NCBI RefSeq assembly: GCF_024807845.1
Contig: NZ_JANUEQ010000005.1
Location: forward strand, 62,001-126,000
Direction: 5' to 3'
Length of the DNA stretch: 64,000 nucleotides
Source: Klebsiella sp. BIGb0407
GTDB lineage: Bacteria; Pseudomonadota; Gammaproteobacteria; Enterobacterales; Enterobacteriaceae
Position 1 is the first letter of the stretch; each line of letters begins with the position of its first letter. Under the pieces are notes generated by a model. It was not told the origin of the DNA, made no database searches, and was given only the letters and a program-made list of their open reading frames with translations. Shown one piece after another: positions 36,903 to 45,709 of this stretch. A program made the position numbers and the translations under genes.

Positions 36903-38582
36903 TTACTGAGGAGTGCTGTTTTCAGGAATATGACACCAGTTATTGTTCTGATTAATTCCTCCATCAGGCGAGGTATAACCTAAACAACCGAGAATTGAGT
37001 CGTAAAGCTCAACATGACGGTGCGAGACTTGTTTACCAGCCTGTTCCTGCAAATGCTCAAAGGCGAGTTTATTTTTCGGGTTCTCAAGAAACTTGTCTGA
37101 TGCCCAGACCAGAAGCGGGACACGGAACTGTTCTGGTGGCGCCATATGACGAGGAGTACCGTGCAGATGAGTAGACTCGCTGATTGACTCACCGTGGTCG
37201 GAAGCATAGAAGACTATCGCCCGCTTATTACGAAGTTCGTCAAGTACGCTACTTATCATCGTATCTGTGTAGAGCACAGAGTTGTCGAAGGCATTGATCA
37301 GCGACTCTTTTGAACAGCCGTTATCAATACTGACACATTCCGGGGTCCACTTTGCAAAGCTCCGTGGGTAGCGCTGAGCATAGGAGAAGTGCGAGCCTTT
37401 GGTATGCAAGATTATCAAATGTTTCCCTTTTGGATGCTGCTTCAGGGATTCACTGACTTCATCGATTAATATCATGTCATCGACTGTTTTGCCGCGATTG
37501 CGAGGATTAGCGGCAATCTCTTCGCGGAATGCAAAGCTATCCGGCATGGAGTTTTTGTAGAACCACACTTCGCTTTGCATAGCATAAATATTGGAGCTAA
37601 AGCCCAGCTGTTTCAGCACGGAAAAGACATTCTGTTCTTTCAGCGTACGCTGTGGATTATCTGACGCCCCACCTTCACGCACAAACATACAACGGAGTGA
37701 CAGCTTAGTTGCGGTATCGCAAGACTCACCACGGAATGCGACCAGATTCTTTTCCTGAGACAGTTTAGGCGTGGTATCACGCTCGTAACCTAACATCCCC
37801 ATATGATCCCAGCGCGTGGTCTCCCCAATAATAAAGACCACATAGGTGTCTTCAACATTTTCTGGGGCAACATAACTGAATTGTTTTGCCGGGTTTAACA
37901 GTGATTGGCTATCACCAGATTCATCGGCTTTGGCCCAGGCATAGAGCCCTAATGCTGATACCCAGTTTGAGGGGAGGTAGGAGTTAGCGACGACCCCGCC
38001 GTAGCTGGCAGTATCTGTGGTGGTACCACGTTCACTTTTGTCCTGTAACTCACCCAAAATACGTAAAGGGCCCCAGACCAGCAGAACGGTACATAAAATA
38101 ATGACGATATTTTTGATGCGCTGACCGGGAGTGATTAGCTGTCTGATGAGCGTATCGTATGAGGTATTACGCCAAATCATATAAACCGGCAGAGCACTGA
38201 CCAGCACAATCCAGAGTATGAACTTGTAACCAATAACTTCTTTAGACAGGTCGATATCGGTCGTCATCACTGAGACAACAATACCGTAACCAATAACCAC
38301 ATTCAGAAATGTCATGTAGTAGCTGGCGGCAACAGAGATAACGACGACGAGAGTCGCCAGAATACGCCAGACAGCACGTCCAAAAAGAGACAGGATACGG
38401 AGTAGAAAGAAGGTGACGAGAACACAAGCAACGACTTCTGCGATTGCTGATAACTCTTTCCAGACAATCAACGTGTCAGAGCTGAATCGTTGATAAAAAA
38501 CCGTGATATTGAGGAGTAATCCAACATACAGGGCGAGGAGCAAGCATAACTTCTGATGACTGATTAATTTAATCTTATTCAT
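36903..38582 (-). CDS. eptB: Kdo phosphoethanolamine transferase EptB
   Basis: A 559-residue inner-membrane enzyme (E. coli EptB about 563) that adds phosphoethanolamine to the outer Kdo of lipopolysaccharide. Five N-terminal transmembrane helices (about 10-30, 43-63, 70-92, 120-140, 155-175) precede a periplasmic sulfatase-fold domain. Metal and nucleophile motifs are intact: VFIIGETTRWDHMGMLGY, the catalytic Thr in SCDTATKLSLRCMF, ASDHGESISES and LHGTPRHMAPPEQ. It is divergent from tag, as in E. coli. Regulation by Mg-responsive MgrR RNA in E. coli cannot be seen here. Confidence 0.93.
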   Translation of the reverse strand: MNKIKLISHQKLCLLLALYVGLLLNITVFYQRFSSDTLIVWKELSAIAEVVACVLVTFFLLRILSLFGRAVWRILATLVVVISVAASYYMTFLNVVIGYGIVVSVMTTDIDLSKEVIGYKFILWIVLVSALPVYMIWRNTSYDTLIRQLITPGQRIKNIVIILCTVLLVWGPLRILGELQDKSERGTTTDTASYGGVVANSYLPSNWVSALGLYAWAKADESGDSQSLLNPAKQFSYVAPENVEDTYVVFIIGETTRWDHMGMLGYERDTTPKLSQEKNLVAFRGESCDTATKLSLRCMFVREGGASDNPQRTLKEQNVFSVLKQLGFSSNIYAMQSEVWFYKNSMPDSFAFREEIAANPRNRGKTVDDMILIDEVSESLKQHPKGKHLIILHTKGSHFSYAQRYPRSFAKWTPECVSIDNGCSKESLINAFDNSVLYTDTMISSVLDELRNKRAIVFYASDHGESISESTHLHGTPRHMAPPEQFRVPLLVWASDKFLENPKNKLAFEHLQEQAGKQVSHRHVELYDSILGCLGYTSPDGGINQNNNWCHIPENSTPQ

Positions 38583-38819
38583 TTAAGGCGTTTGCAGACC
38601 AGAACGGGACGTGTGGTTTCGACCATAGCGAATATATAAAGTTCTTACTAGTTCCAGTAAATGCTGATAATCCAGCAATATGCAAAAAAAAGCTGTCTTC
38701 ATCTTAGTAAAAAGAGCCTGATATTCGATATCAGTTTATTATTTATACCTATTTATTCAATGACAGCGAACTTGTCCTCACTCTAGACCCTGCTTAACTT
38801 TATTGTAAGGAATTGAAAA

Positions 38820-39383
38820 ATGGAGCGTTGTGGATGGGTTACCGCAGATCCCTTGTATCTTTCATATCATGATCTTGAATGGGGTGTGGCAACGCGTGAC
38901 AGGCAAAGATTATTTGAAATGATCTGTCTCGAAGGGCAGCAAGCGGGTCTTTCCTGGATAACTATCCTTAAAAAACGTGAGAGCTATCGTCAGAGTTTCC
39001 ACGATTTCTCCCCTGAAGCTGTCGCAAAAATGACGCTCAGTGATATCGATAATCTGATGCAGAACGCAGGCATTATTCGTCATCGTGGTAAAATCGAAGC
39101 CATCATTAATAATGCTAAGTCTTTACTGGCAATGGAGGAGAGCGGTGAAGACTTTCCGACATTTGTCTGGTCATTTGTGAATGGCTTGCCTGTGGTAACT
39201 CACCCCGCCTCTCTTTCAGAGATACCCGCGAAAACTGAAACATCTGAAGCCTTGTCTCGGGCATTAAAACGCAGAGGGTTTAAATTCGTGGGGGCTACCA
39301 CCTGTTATGCTTTTATGCAGGCTTGTGGATTGGTTAACGATCATGTTGTTGGATGCTTTTGCCATCAGGATAAACCGCAATGA
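38820..39383 (+). CDS. tag: 3-methyladenine DNA glycosylase I (Tag)
   Basis: A 187-residue constitutive glycosylase, exactly the E. coli length, removing 3-methyladenine from alkylated DNA. The zinc-binding residues sit at the E. coli positions: Cys-4, His-17, His-175 and Cys-179 (HVVGCFCH). The catalytic region ERCGWVTADPLYLSYHD and EGQQAGLSWITILKKRE are conserved. AAGGA precedes the ATG. It overlaps yiaC by four bases (ATGA), so they form an operon. Confidence 0.97.
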   Translation: MERCGWVTADPLYLSYHDLEWGVATRDRQRLFEMICLEGQQAGLSWITILKKRESYRQSFHDFSPEAVAKMTLSDIDNLMQNAGIIRHRGKIEAIINNAKSLLAMEESGEDFPTFVWSFVNGLPVVTHPASLSEIPAKTETSEALSRALKRRGFKFVGATTCYAFMQACGLVNDHVVGCFCHQDKPQ

Positions 39384-39817
39384 TTCTTCCCTTTAAGCCT
39401 GAGCTGCTGGATACACTGATGAGTCTGTGGCTGGAGAGTACTACTAGTGGACATCCATTTATCGCCGAGAGTTACTGGCATGAAAGCCGGGCAGTGGTGC
39501 GGGATGTCTATATCCCTCATTCAGAAACCTGGGTCTATATGAAAGAAGAGGAGATGATTGGGTTTATCAGTATTATCGACAGGCAATTTATTGGTGCACT
39601 GTTTGTCGCTTCTTCTCACACAGGGAAGGGCGTCGGAGGCCAGCTACTGAAGCATGTTCAGTCCCGCTACTCTGGTTTAAGTCTTGAGGTTTATCAGAAA
39701 AATCAACGGGCAGTTCATTTCTATCACCATATGGGATTTCGTATCGAAGAGGCTGCCTGGCAGACTGAAACCCAGCATCCGACATGGATTATGAACTGGA
39801 AGAATCACGAAGAGTAA
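39380..39817 (+). CDS. yiaC: GNAT acetyltransferase YiaC
   Basis: A 145-residue GNAT-fold N-acetyltransferase. The acetyl-CoA loop is SSHTGKGVGGQLLKHVQ (about 77-93) and the C-terminal beta-bulge region is YQKNQRAVHFYHHMGFRIEE. E. coli YiaC (146 residues) has lysine acetyltransferase activity in published work. Its start overlaps the tag stop, so translation is coupled. Confidence 0.92.
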   Translation: MILPFKPELLDTLMSLWLESTTSGHPFIAESYWHESRAVVRDVYIPHSETWVYMKEEEMIGFISIIDRQFIGALFVASSHTGKGVGGQLLKHVQSRYSGLSLEVYQKNQRAVHFYHHMGFRIEEAAWQTETQHPTWIMNWKNHEE

Positions 39818-39932
39818 GCCGTTATCTTTTTTCTGGCAGCGTATTATCAGAATACTTCCCTCAATTATTTTTTCATTTTTTTTCATAATAAAACCCTGGT
39901 ACAGTTCCAGCAGGATCAAAGGAAAAATAAAA

Positions 39933-40595
39933 ATGAAAAAACGCGTTATAACCATTGCAGCCATTGTTTGTGCCACATTAGCGATTTCGGGTTGTACTAC
40001 CAATCCTTATAGTGGTGAAAAAGAAGTGGGTAATTCTGCCATTGGAGCGGGAATCGGATCCCTGGTGGGCGCGGGTGTCGGTGTTCTTTCTTCATCGAAA
40101 AAAGACCGGGGTAAAGGCGCTCTGATTGGTGCTGCGAGTGGTGCTGCACTGGGGGGCGGTATCGGCTATTACATGGATGTGCAGGAAGCTAAATTACGTG
40201 AAAAAATGCGTGGTACAGGGGTCAGTGTGACTCGTAATGGTGACAACATTGTCCTTAATATGCCGAATAACGTGACCTTTGACAGCAGCAGCGCCACGCT
40301 GAAACCTGCTGGTGCTAACACTTTGACCGGTGTAGCGATGGTTCTGAAAGAGTATCCAAAAACGGCGGTCAATGTCGCTGGTTATACTGACAGTACGGGT
40401 GGTTCTGAGCTGAATCAGAAATTATCACAACAGCGTGCTGACAGCGTAGCAAGCTCACTGATTACCCAGGGAGTGGAGGCTAACCGCCTTCGCACTATTG
40501 GTATGGGACCGGCCAATCCTATCGCGAGCAATAGTACGACAGAAGGAAAGGCGCAAAATCGCCGGGTAGAGATTACCTTAAGCCCGCTTAGCTAA
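39933..40595 (+). CDS. yiaD: OmpA-family lipoprotein YiaD
   Basis: A 220-residue outer-membrane lipoprotein (E. coli 219). The lipobox is LAISGC with lipidated Cys-21. Gly-rich glycine-zipper segments (AIGAGIGSLVGAGVGV and GAASGAALGGGIGYYMD) cover about 35-90, followed by the OmpA C-terminal peptidoglycan-binding domain (VTFDSSSATLKPAG, VAGYTDSTGGSELNQKLSQQRA, NRRVEITL). It probably anchors the outer membrane to peptidoglycan. In E. coli bisC lies between yiaC and yiaD; here it is absent. Confidence 0.95.
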   Translation: MKKRVITIAAIVCATLAISGCTTNPYSGEKEVGNSAIGAGIGSLVGAGVGVLSSSKKDRGKGALIGAASGAALGGGIGYYMDVQEAKLREKMRGTGVSVTRNGDNIVLNMPNNVTFDSSSATLKPAGANTLTGVAMVLKEYPKTAVNVAGYTDSTGGSELNQKLSQQRADSVASSLITQGVEANRLRTIGMGPANPIASNSTTEGKAQNRRVEITLSPLS

Positions 40596-40636
40596 GAGTA
40601 TTACCTGCCTCGGTTGCGTGCCGGGGCAATAACTCT
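40595..40636 (+). terminator. Terminator after yiaD
   Basis: An imperfect stem (AGAGTATT..CCTGCCTCGG with CCGGGGCAATAACTCT) around loop TTGCGTG is followed by CTCTCTTTATTTATC, moderately U-rich. Confidence 0.55.
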
Positions 40637-40833
40637 CTTTATTTATCAATTTTTTAAATGAAATAACCACCTGTTTTATTTGCCGGGAGCTCTCCTGGCA
40701 GAGGATACACATCGAAACAATATCTCCTTACAGTCAGCCAGGGATAAAATGTTAACGCATTCCTGTATACTCCAGTGAGATAAGATGGTCCGGCGTCAGA
40801 ATCATTACTGAAGGCGTCATTGGGAGAGTTAGT

Positions 40834-42777
40834 TTGCGTGTTCGTCGTTCTCTTACGATAAAACAAATGGCGATGGTTTCTACCGTTGCGGTGGTGTTTA
40901 TCTTTGTTTTTATCGTGATTCAGCTCTTTTATTTCGTTCAACAGAACCGTAATGACACCGTTGCCCGCATGGAAAACATGGCGGATTCGGTACGAATTCC
41001 GCTCGCCCAGGCGGTACTGAAAGCAGATATTCCACAGGCAGAAGAAGTACTTGGTACGCTCAAACCTGCCGGGATCCTTAGCCGGATTGACGTGGTTCTT
41101 CCTGACCAGTTTCAGGCCTTAGGGGTCAGTTTTGCTCCGGAAGTAAAAATTCCGCGACTGGTTAGCCGTTTGTTCGCGCTCCCGGTGCAAGTCTCTAAGC
41201 CGCTTTATGCTCTTGGTCAGCCGGGAAACTCGCAGCCCTTAGCATATCTGGTATTACAGGCTGATTCGCGACATCTCTATCGCTTTATTCTCTCTACTTT
41301 ATCGATACTTTTGACTACCTATCTATTGCTCGCCTTAATTCTGACCGTGAGTATTAGCTGGTTTATTAATCGATTGGTTATCCACCCTATTCGTAAAATT
41401 GCTCACGAACTGGATAACCTTAGTGCACAAGGCATCGGTTCACGCCAGTTACAGATACCTGAATCCCATCAGGATGATGAAATAGGTATGCTGGTACGCA
41501 GTTACAATCGTAATCAGCAGGCAGGTGGTTCGGTACAGGCGAACGATACTGAACTCCCCGATGAAGCCGCATTTCTGACGTTACTGGGCCGCTACCAGCA
41601 GGGTGCGTTGCTGATTATGACTAGCGCACAGCAAGGTATAACCTGCCAGGCATTGAATACCACTCAGAGCCGCCTGCAGCGTCTGATATGGCTGGAAAAG
41701 GTTCATCGGCTACTACCCAGCTCGGTTGCCCTGGCGCAGTTAAATAATGACGCTTTAGGGATATTTATCGGTGAGGTGAAAGATCCCTGGATCGCGATGA
41801 AATATGCTCAGCAACTGGTGAGCCGGTTCAGTGAATCTTCAGCTATTCAACCCACTGATTATCGAGCGGTGACCAGCATCGGTGTTGCGATGTTGAGTCC
41901 GGCGTTGAGCGCTAAAGATGTTTGTCATCGGGCGAGCTCTGCGGCACTGATTGCCAGCTATCGTGGCGGCGATCAAATACAATTTTTTGAGCCGCTTGAT
42001 GATGATTCAACCGACCTTTTACTGGTGACAAAAAATAATCGTTTAGCCGCGCTCAGTGATAGTGAGTTTGCTATCTGGCTACAACCCCAGCTTAATATGC
42101 TGTCTGGTCAGCTTATAGGCGCGGAAGTTTTGCTACGCCAGCAACAGTCTGATGAAGTCTGGTCTTTGCCCGAGGGGCTTATTGAGCGTATTGAAGATTG
42201 TGGTCTGATGGTGACTGTAGGAAGCTGGGTTCTGGAAGAGTCATGCCGGGTACTGTCAGCCTGGCAGAAACGCGGCATTATGATACCTTTGTCGGTCAAT
42301 CTTTCGGTTCTGCAGTTAATGCACAAAGATATGGTGCCTGCATTACTTAACTTGCTGGAGCGATATCAGGTTGACCCGGAAACACTGACGATTGAGATAA
42401 CCGAAAGCCGCCGCATCGATGATCCTCAGGCAGCAGCGAATATCTTACGGCCATTACACGAAGCCGGGGTGCGTATTGCGCTGGACGATTTTGGCATGGG
42501 ATATGCCTGTTTACGTGATTTGCACCATATGAAATCAGTTCCGGTCGATTTTTTAAAAATTGATAAGAGCTTTGTTCAAGGACTTCCGGAAGATGGTGCG
42601 ATGGTCGAGGTTATCATCACGATGGCCAGTACCCTGGACTTGCAGATTGTTGCTGAAGGCGTTGAGACTGAGCAGCAGAGAGACTGGCTAGTCGCTCATG
42701 GTGTCAGTCATGCTCAGGGATACTTATTTAGTCAGGCTCAGCCTGTGGCGCAGTTTGAGTCTCGCTACCTGGATTAA
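40834..42777 (+). CDS. pdeK: HmsP/PdeK-type c-di-GMP phosphodiesterase
   Basis: A 647-residue inner-membrane enzyme (E. coli PdeK/YhjK about 650; HmsP in Yersinia). A transmembrane helix at about 12-36, a periplasmic sensor domain (37-150), a second helix (153-178), a HAMP region (180-230), a degenerate GGDEF domain and a C-terminal EAL domain (about 395-645). The EAL motif reads EVLLR, and the metal and catalytic residues look intact (VNLSVLQL, TIEITESRR, LDDFGMGYACL, DFLKIDKSFV, AEGVETEQQ, QGYLFSQ), so it should hydrolyse c-di-GMP. The GGDEF position reads NNDALG and is inactive as a cyclase. Start is TTG at 40834 with GGGAGAG upstream. In E. coli it lies next to the bcs cellulose genes, which are missing here. 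Confidence 0.93.
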   Translation: MRVRRSLTIKQMAMVSTVAVVFIFVFIVIQLFYFVQQNRNDTVARMENMADSVRIPLAQAVLKADIPQAEEVLGTLKPAGILSRIDVVLPDQFQALGVSFAPEVKIPRLVSRLFALPVQVSKPLYALGQPGNSQPLAYLVLQADSRHLYRFILSTLSILLTTYLLLALILTVSISWFINRLVIHPIRKIAHELDNLSAQGIGSRQLQIPESHQDDEIGMLVRSYNRNQQAGGSVQANDTELPDEAAFLTLLGRYQQGALLIMTSAQQGITCQALNTTQSRLQRLIWLEKVHRLLPSSVALAQLNNDALGIFIGEVKDPWIAMKYAQQLVSRFSESSAIQPTDYRAVTSIGVAMLSPALSAKDVCHRASSAALIASYRGGDQIQFFEPLDDDSTDLLLVTKNNRLAALSDSEFAIWLQPQLNMLSGQLIGAEVLLRQQQSDEVWSLPEGLIERIEDCGLMVTVGSWVLEESCRVLSAWQKRGIMIPLSVNLSVLQLMHKDMVPALLNLLERYQVDPETLTIEITESRRIDDPQAAANILRPLHEAGVRIALDDFGMGYACLRDLHHMKSVPVDFLKIDKSFVQGLPEDGAMVEVIITMASTLDLQIVAEGVETEQQRDWLVAHGVSHAQGYLFSQAQPVAQFESRYLD

Positions 42778-42785
42778 CAATAGAG

Positions 42786-42861
42786 ATCCTAAATAATTCA
42801 AGTTGTTTGTAGCATTGCCGAAGAAACTGATAAGCACAGGCAAGCGATATTCTTCAGCAAT
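42786..42861. repeat. Remnant of the dispersed palindromic repeat
   Basis: ATCCTAAATAATTCAAGTTG (42786-42805) matches the reverse complement of the right end of the element at 28162-28286. An imperfect hairpin follows (ATTGCCGAAGAA at 42814-42825, TTCTTCAGCAAT at 42850-42861). The other end is not recognisable. Confidence 0.5.
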
Positions 42862-43001
42862 TTGACCCATATGTTTATTTTTCATTTTCCTGGGTGACGT
42901 TTTCGTAAAAATGTGGTCGAACAAGTTGGTTCATGACGACAGAGCAAGTAAACAAGCTCACGGCATCTATTTTTTAACCCGGATTGTTTTTAGGGGTTCA
43001 T

Positions 43002-44465
43002 ATGCAGAACACCAAAATTAGACTTTTAGCCAGTGGGTTACTGCTACTCATCACCGGCAGTTACGCGCAGGCAGAAACATTACAGCCTGACCAGGCCTGG
43101 CAGCAAGGGAAGCTGGCAAATGGTTTTCAGTGGCACATTTTAGCCACACCTCAGCGTCCCAGCGACCGTGTAGAAATGCGCTTACTTATTAATACCGGGT
43201 CACTGGTAGAAAGCGCACAGCAGAGTGGTTTTAGTCATTTTCTGTCACGTCTGATGCTTAATCAGGCGGGCCAGCAGTCGGGTTTATTATGGCAGCAAAG
43301 CGTTGATCCGCAGCGTCCTGCTCCCCCGGCAATCGTTTCTTATGACAACACATTATTTAGTTTAAGTTTGCCCAATAACCGCAGTGACTTGCTAAAAACG
43401 GCGTTACATTCGCTGGCAAAAAGCACCGGTGACTTACAGGTAACTTCAGAAGCCGTTAATGCCACTTTAGGCATGGATAACCCCGTAAAGACCTGGCCTG
43501 ATACCCAGGATAACTGGTGGCGCTATCGTTTGAAGGGCTCGACTTTGCTGGGACACGATCCCGCGAGCAATATGATTCATCCGATTGATGCCGAAAAGCT
43601 AAAAGGCTTTTATGAGAAATGGTATACGCCGGATGCGATGACCCTAGTCGTTGTTGGCAATGTCGATAGCCGCAGTCTTGTTGAGCAGCTGAATAAAACC
43701 TTTGGTGAGCTGAAAGGAAAACGTGAGGCACCCGCTCCAGTACCTACCCTGTCGGCACTCAATCCTGCTCCGGTTAGCCTGATGAGCAATCATGTTCGTC
43801 AGAATAAGTTATCACTGACCTGGGATACTCCCTGGCAGCCTATCCGTGAGTCTGGCGCATTGCTGAACTATTGGCGTGCAGATTTAGCCCGGGAAGCGCT
43901 GTTCTGGAATGTTCGTCAGCATCTGGAAAAAAAGAACATCAAGGACGCCAACTTGAGCTTTGATTGTCGTGTGCTTTATCAGCTTGCTCAATGCGCCATC
44001 AATATTGAATCACCCACTGATAAGTTAACCACTAATCTGGAGCAGGTAGGGCGAGAATTACTGGCAGTTAAAAATAATGGCCTGTCACAGGATGAGTTTA
44101 ATACTCTGATAGCGCAGAAGAAAAATGAGTTAAGCCAATTATTTACCACTTATGCCCGGATGGATACTGACATGCTAATGGGCCAGCGTATGCGCTCTCA
44201 GCAAAATCAGGTGGTTGATATTGCACCAGAGAACTATCAGAGGCTGCGTCAGGACTTCCTTGATAATCTGACGGTCGCTGTCTTAAATCAGGATCTGCGT
44301 CAGCAGCTGTCCCATGATATGTCACTGATACTTCTGCAACCTCAGGGTGAGCCAGAATATAATATGAAAGAGCTTCAGGCTGTCTGGGATAAAGTCATGA
44401 TGCCGAAGGCGACGCCGCCTGCAACGGATGATCCTAAGCAGGAAGTGGAAGCCGTATCGCCTTAG
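43002..44465 (+). CDS. yhjJ: YhjJ, M16-family pseudopeptidase
   Basis: A 487-residue periplasmic protein (E. coli 498). Signal peptide about 1-24 (IRLLASGLLLLITGSYAQA). The M16 fold is recognisable (WHILATPQRPSDRVEMRLLINTGSL, WYTPDAMTLVVVGNVD). The zinc motif HxxEH reads HFLSR, so the glutamate and second histidine are lost and the protein should not be a peptidase; E. coli YhjJ is degenerate at the same place. The ATG at 43002, with AGGGG six bases upstream, is preferred over a TTG at 42984. Function unknown; possibly a chaperone or inhibitor. Confidence 0.9.
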   Translation: MQNTKIRLLASGLLLLITGSYAQAETLQPDQAWQQGKLANGFQWHILATPQRPSDRVEMRLLINTGSLVESAQQSGFSHFLSRLMLNQAGQQSGLLWQQSVDPQRPAPPAIVSYDNTLFSLSLPNNRSDLLKTALHSLAKSTGDLQVTSEAVNATLGMDNPVKTWPDTQDNWWRYRLKGSTLLGHDPASNMIHPIDAEKLKGFYEKWYTPDAMTLVVVGNVDSRSLVEQLNKTFGELKGKREAPAPVPTLSALNPAPVSLMSNHVRQNKLSLTWDTPWQPIRESGALLNYWRADLAREALFWNVRQHLEKKNIKDANLSFDCRVLYQLAQCAINIESPTDKLTTNLEQVGRELLAVKNNGLSQDEFNTLIAQKKNELSQLFTTYARMDTDMLMGQRMRSQQNQVVDIAPENYQRLRQDFLDNLTVAVLNQDLRQQLSHDMSLILLQPQGEPEYNMKELQAVWDKVMMPKATPPATDDPKQEVEAVSP

Positions 44466-44491
44466 TGTACAGGGTGTGCCAGCTCAGGTGA

Positions 44492-44517
44492 AAGGGAGCC
44501 AGTATTCTGGCTCCCTT
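44492..44517. terminator. Bidirectional hairpin between yhjJ and kdgK
   Basis: AAGGGAGCCAG (44492-44502), loop TATT, CTGGCTCCCTT (44507-44517): perfect 11-bp stem between convergent genes. Only short U-runs flank it. Confidence 0.75.
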
Positions 44518-44535
44518 GACTATTTCGAACGCTGA

Positions 44536-45468
44536 TTATTCCGGCATTGCGTCTTTAGGAATGATCGCGCCGCGATATTGAATCACGGTACTTGCCGTCA
44601 AATGTCCGCGTTTTGCTGCGGCTTCTGGAGTTCCACCGCTCAAACGTACCGCCAGATAACCCGCGCTGAATGAGTCCCCTGCTGCGGTGGTATCAATAAC
44701 CTTCTCTTTCGGTAATTTAACCGCTGGCACTTCAATGACGTCTTCACCTTTGATGGCAACCAGACAGGCGTCTGCACCACGCTTAATGATAATTTCATTA
44801 ACGCCAGCAGCCTGAGTACGCTGAATCACCTCTTCTACAGGTTTCTCTCCCCACAGGGCATCTTCGTCATCAAGCGTCAGGAAGGCGATATCAGTATGAG
44901 TAAGAATTTGCTGATAAACTTGCTGGGTTTCTTCTTTGCTTGCCCATAGACGCGGACGATAGTTATTATCAAAAATAACCTTGCCGCCGTTAGCGCGTGT
45001 TTTTTCCAGCAGAGTAAATAATTTACTACGGCTGGCGGTGTCAAGAATCGCAAGGCTGATACCGCTCAGATAGAGGTAGTCGAATTGTGCCAGTTCGGCA
45101 CAGATTGCCTCTGACTGTTCGCTCTCAAGCCAGAAGCGGGCAGCCGCTTCATTGCGCCAGTAGTAGAAAGTGCGCTCGCCGCTGGCATCGGTCTCTATGT
45201 AATAGAGTCCCGGAAGACGATGCTCCAGGCGCTGTGTCAGTGAGGTCAGGACATTTTCTTGTTGCCAGGCCTCTAACATTTGTTGACTAAAACTATCGTT
45301 ACCGAGAGCAGTAATATAATGTACTGCGAGTTTATCGGCGTCGACCTGACGGGCGATGTAGACGGAAGTATTAAGAGTGTCACCACCAAAGCCGCGGCTG
45401 ACATCCGCACCTTTTTGGGATAGCTCTATCATGCATTCACCAATAACGGCTATTTTCTTGTTCGGCAT
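44536..45468 (-). CDS. kdgK: 2-keto-3-deoxygluconate kinase KdgK
   Basis: A 310-residue PfkB-family kinase (E. coli 309) phosphorylating 2-keto-3-deoxygluconate to KDPG, the entry to the Entner-Doudoroff pathway from uronates. It starts MPNKKIAVIGECMIELSQKG. PfkB motif 1 (GGDTLNTSVYIARQ) and motif 2 (DTTAAGDSFSAGYLA) with the catalytic Asp in GAGD-like AAGDSF are present. An upstream frame to 45540 adds a non-conserved leader. It is convergent with yhjJ and divergent from pdeH, as in E. coli. Confidence 0.95.
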   Translation of the reverse strand: MPNKKIAVIGECMIELSQKGADVSRGFGGDTLNTSVYIARQVDADKLAVHYITALGNDSFSQQMLEAWQQENVLTSLTQRLEHRLPGLYYIETDASGERTFYYWRNEAAARFWLESEQSEAICAELAQFDYLYLSGISLAILDTASRSKLFTLLEKTRANGGKVIFDNNYRPRLWASKEETQQVYQQILTHTDIAFLTLDDEDALWGEKPVEEVIQRTQAAGVNEIIIKRGADACLVAIKGEDVIEVPAVKLPKEKVIDTTAAGDSFSAGYLAVRLSGGTPEAAAKRGHLTASTVIQYRGAIIPKDAMPE

Positions 45469-45636
45469 AGGGAAACCTGTAGATAAAGTGAACTCAGAAG
45501 GAAATATTTTCATTGTCGGTTGCGTTGCCAGGTGAGTCAAATTATTTAAAACAATGTTTCTAAAAAAATCGAATCTGTCAGCATTTTTATAATAGGATAA
45601 TATTTATCGGGTTAAATCTTGTATCGAAGATGAACG

Positions 45637-45663
45637 TAAAGTTCTTAGCCTCAACGCCGATAA
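45637..45663 (+). promoter_or_regulatory. Sigma-28 (FliA) flagellar promoter of pdeH
   Basis: TAAAGTTC, an 11-base spacer, and GCCGATAA match the FliA consensus TAAAGTTT-N11-GCCGATAA at 15 of 16 positions. It lies 47 bases upstream of the chosen pdeH start (45710), leaving a leader of about 40 bases. E. coli pdeH (yhjH) is a flagellar class III gene under FliA, so the site is expected. Confidence 0.93.
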
Positions 45664-45709
45664 TCTCTCGATGAGCTATGCGGGTAATCACATCAAACAG
45701 GACATGCAG

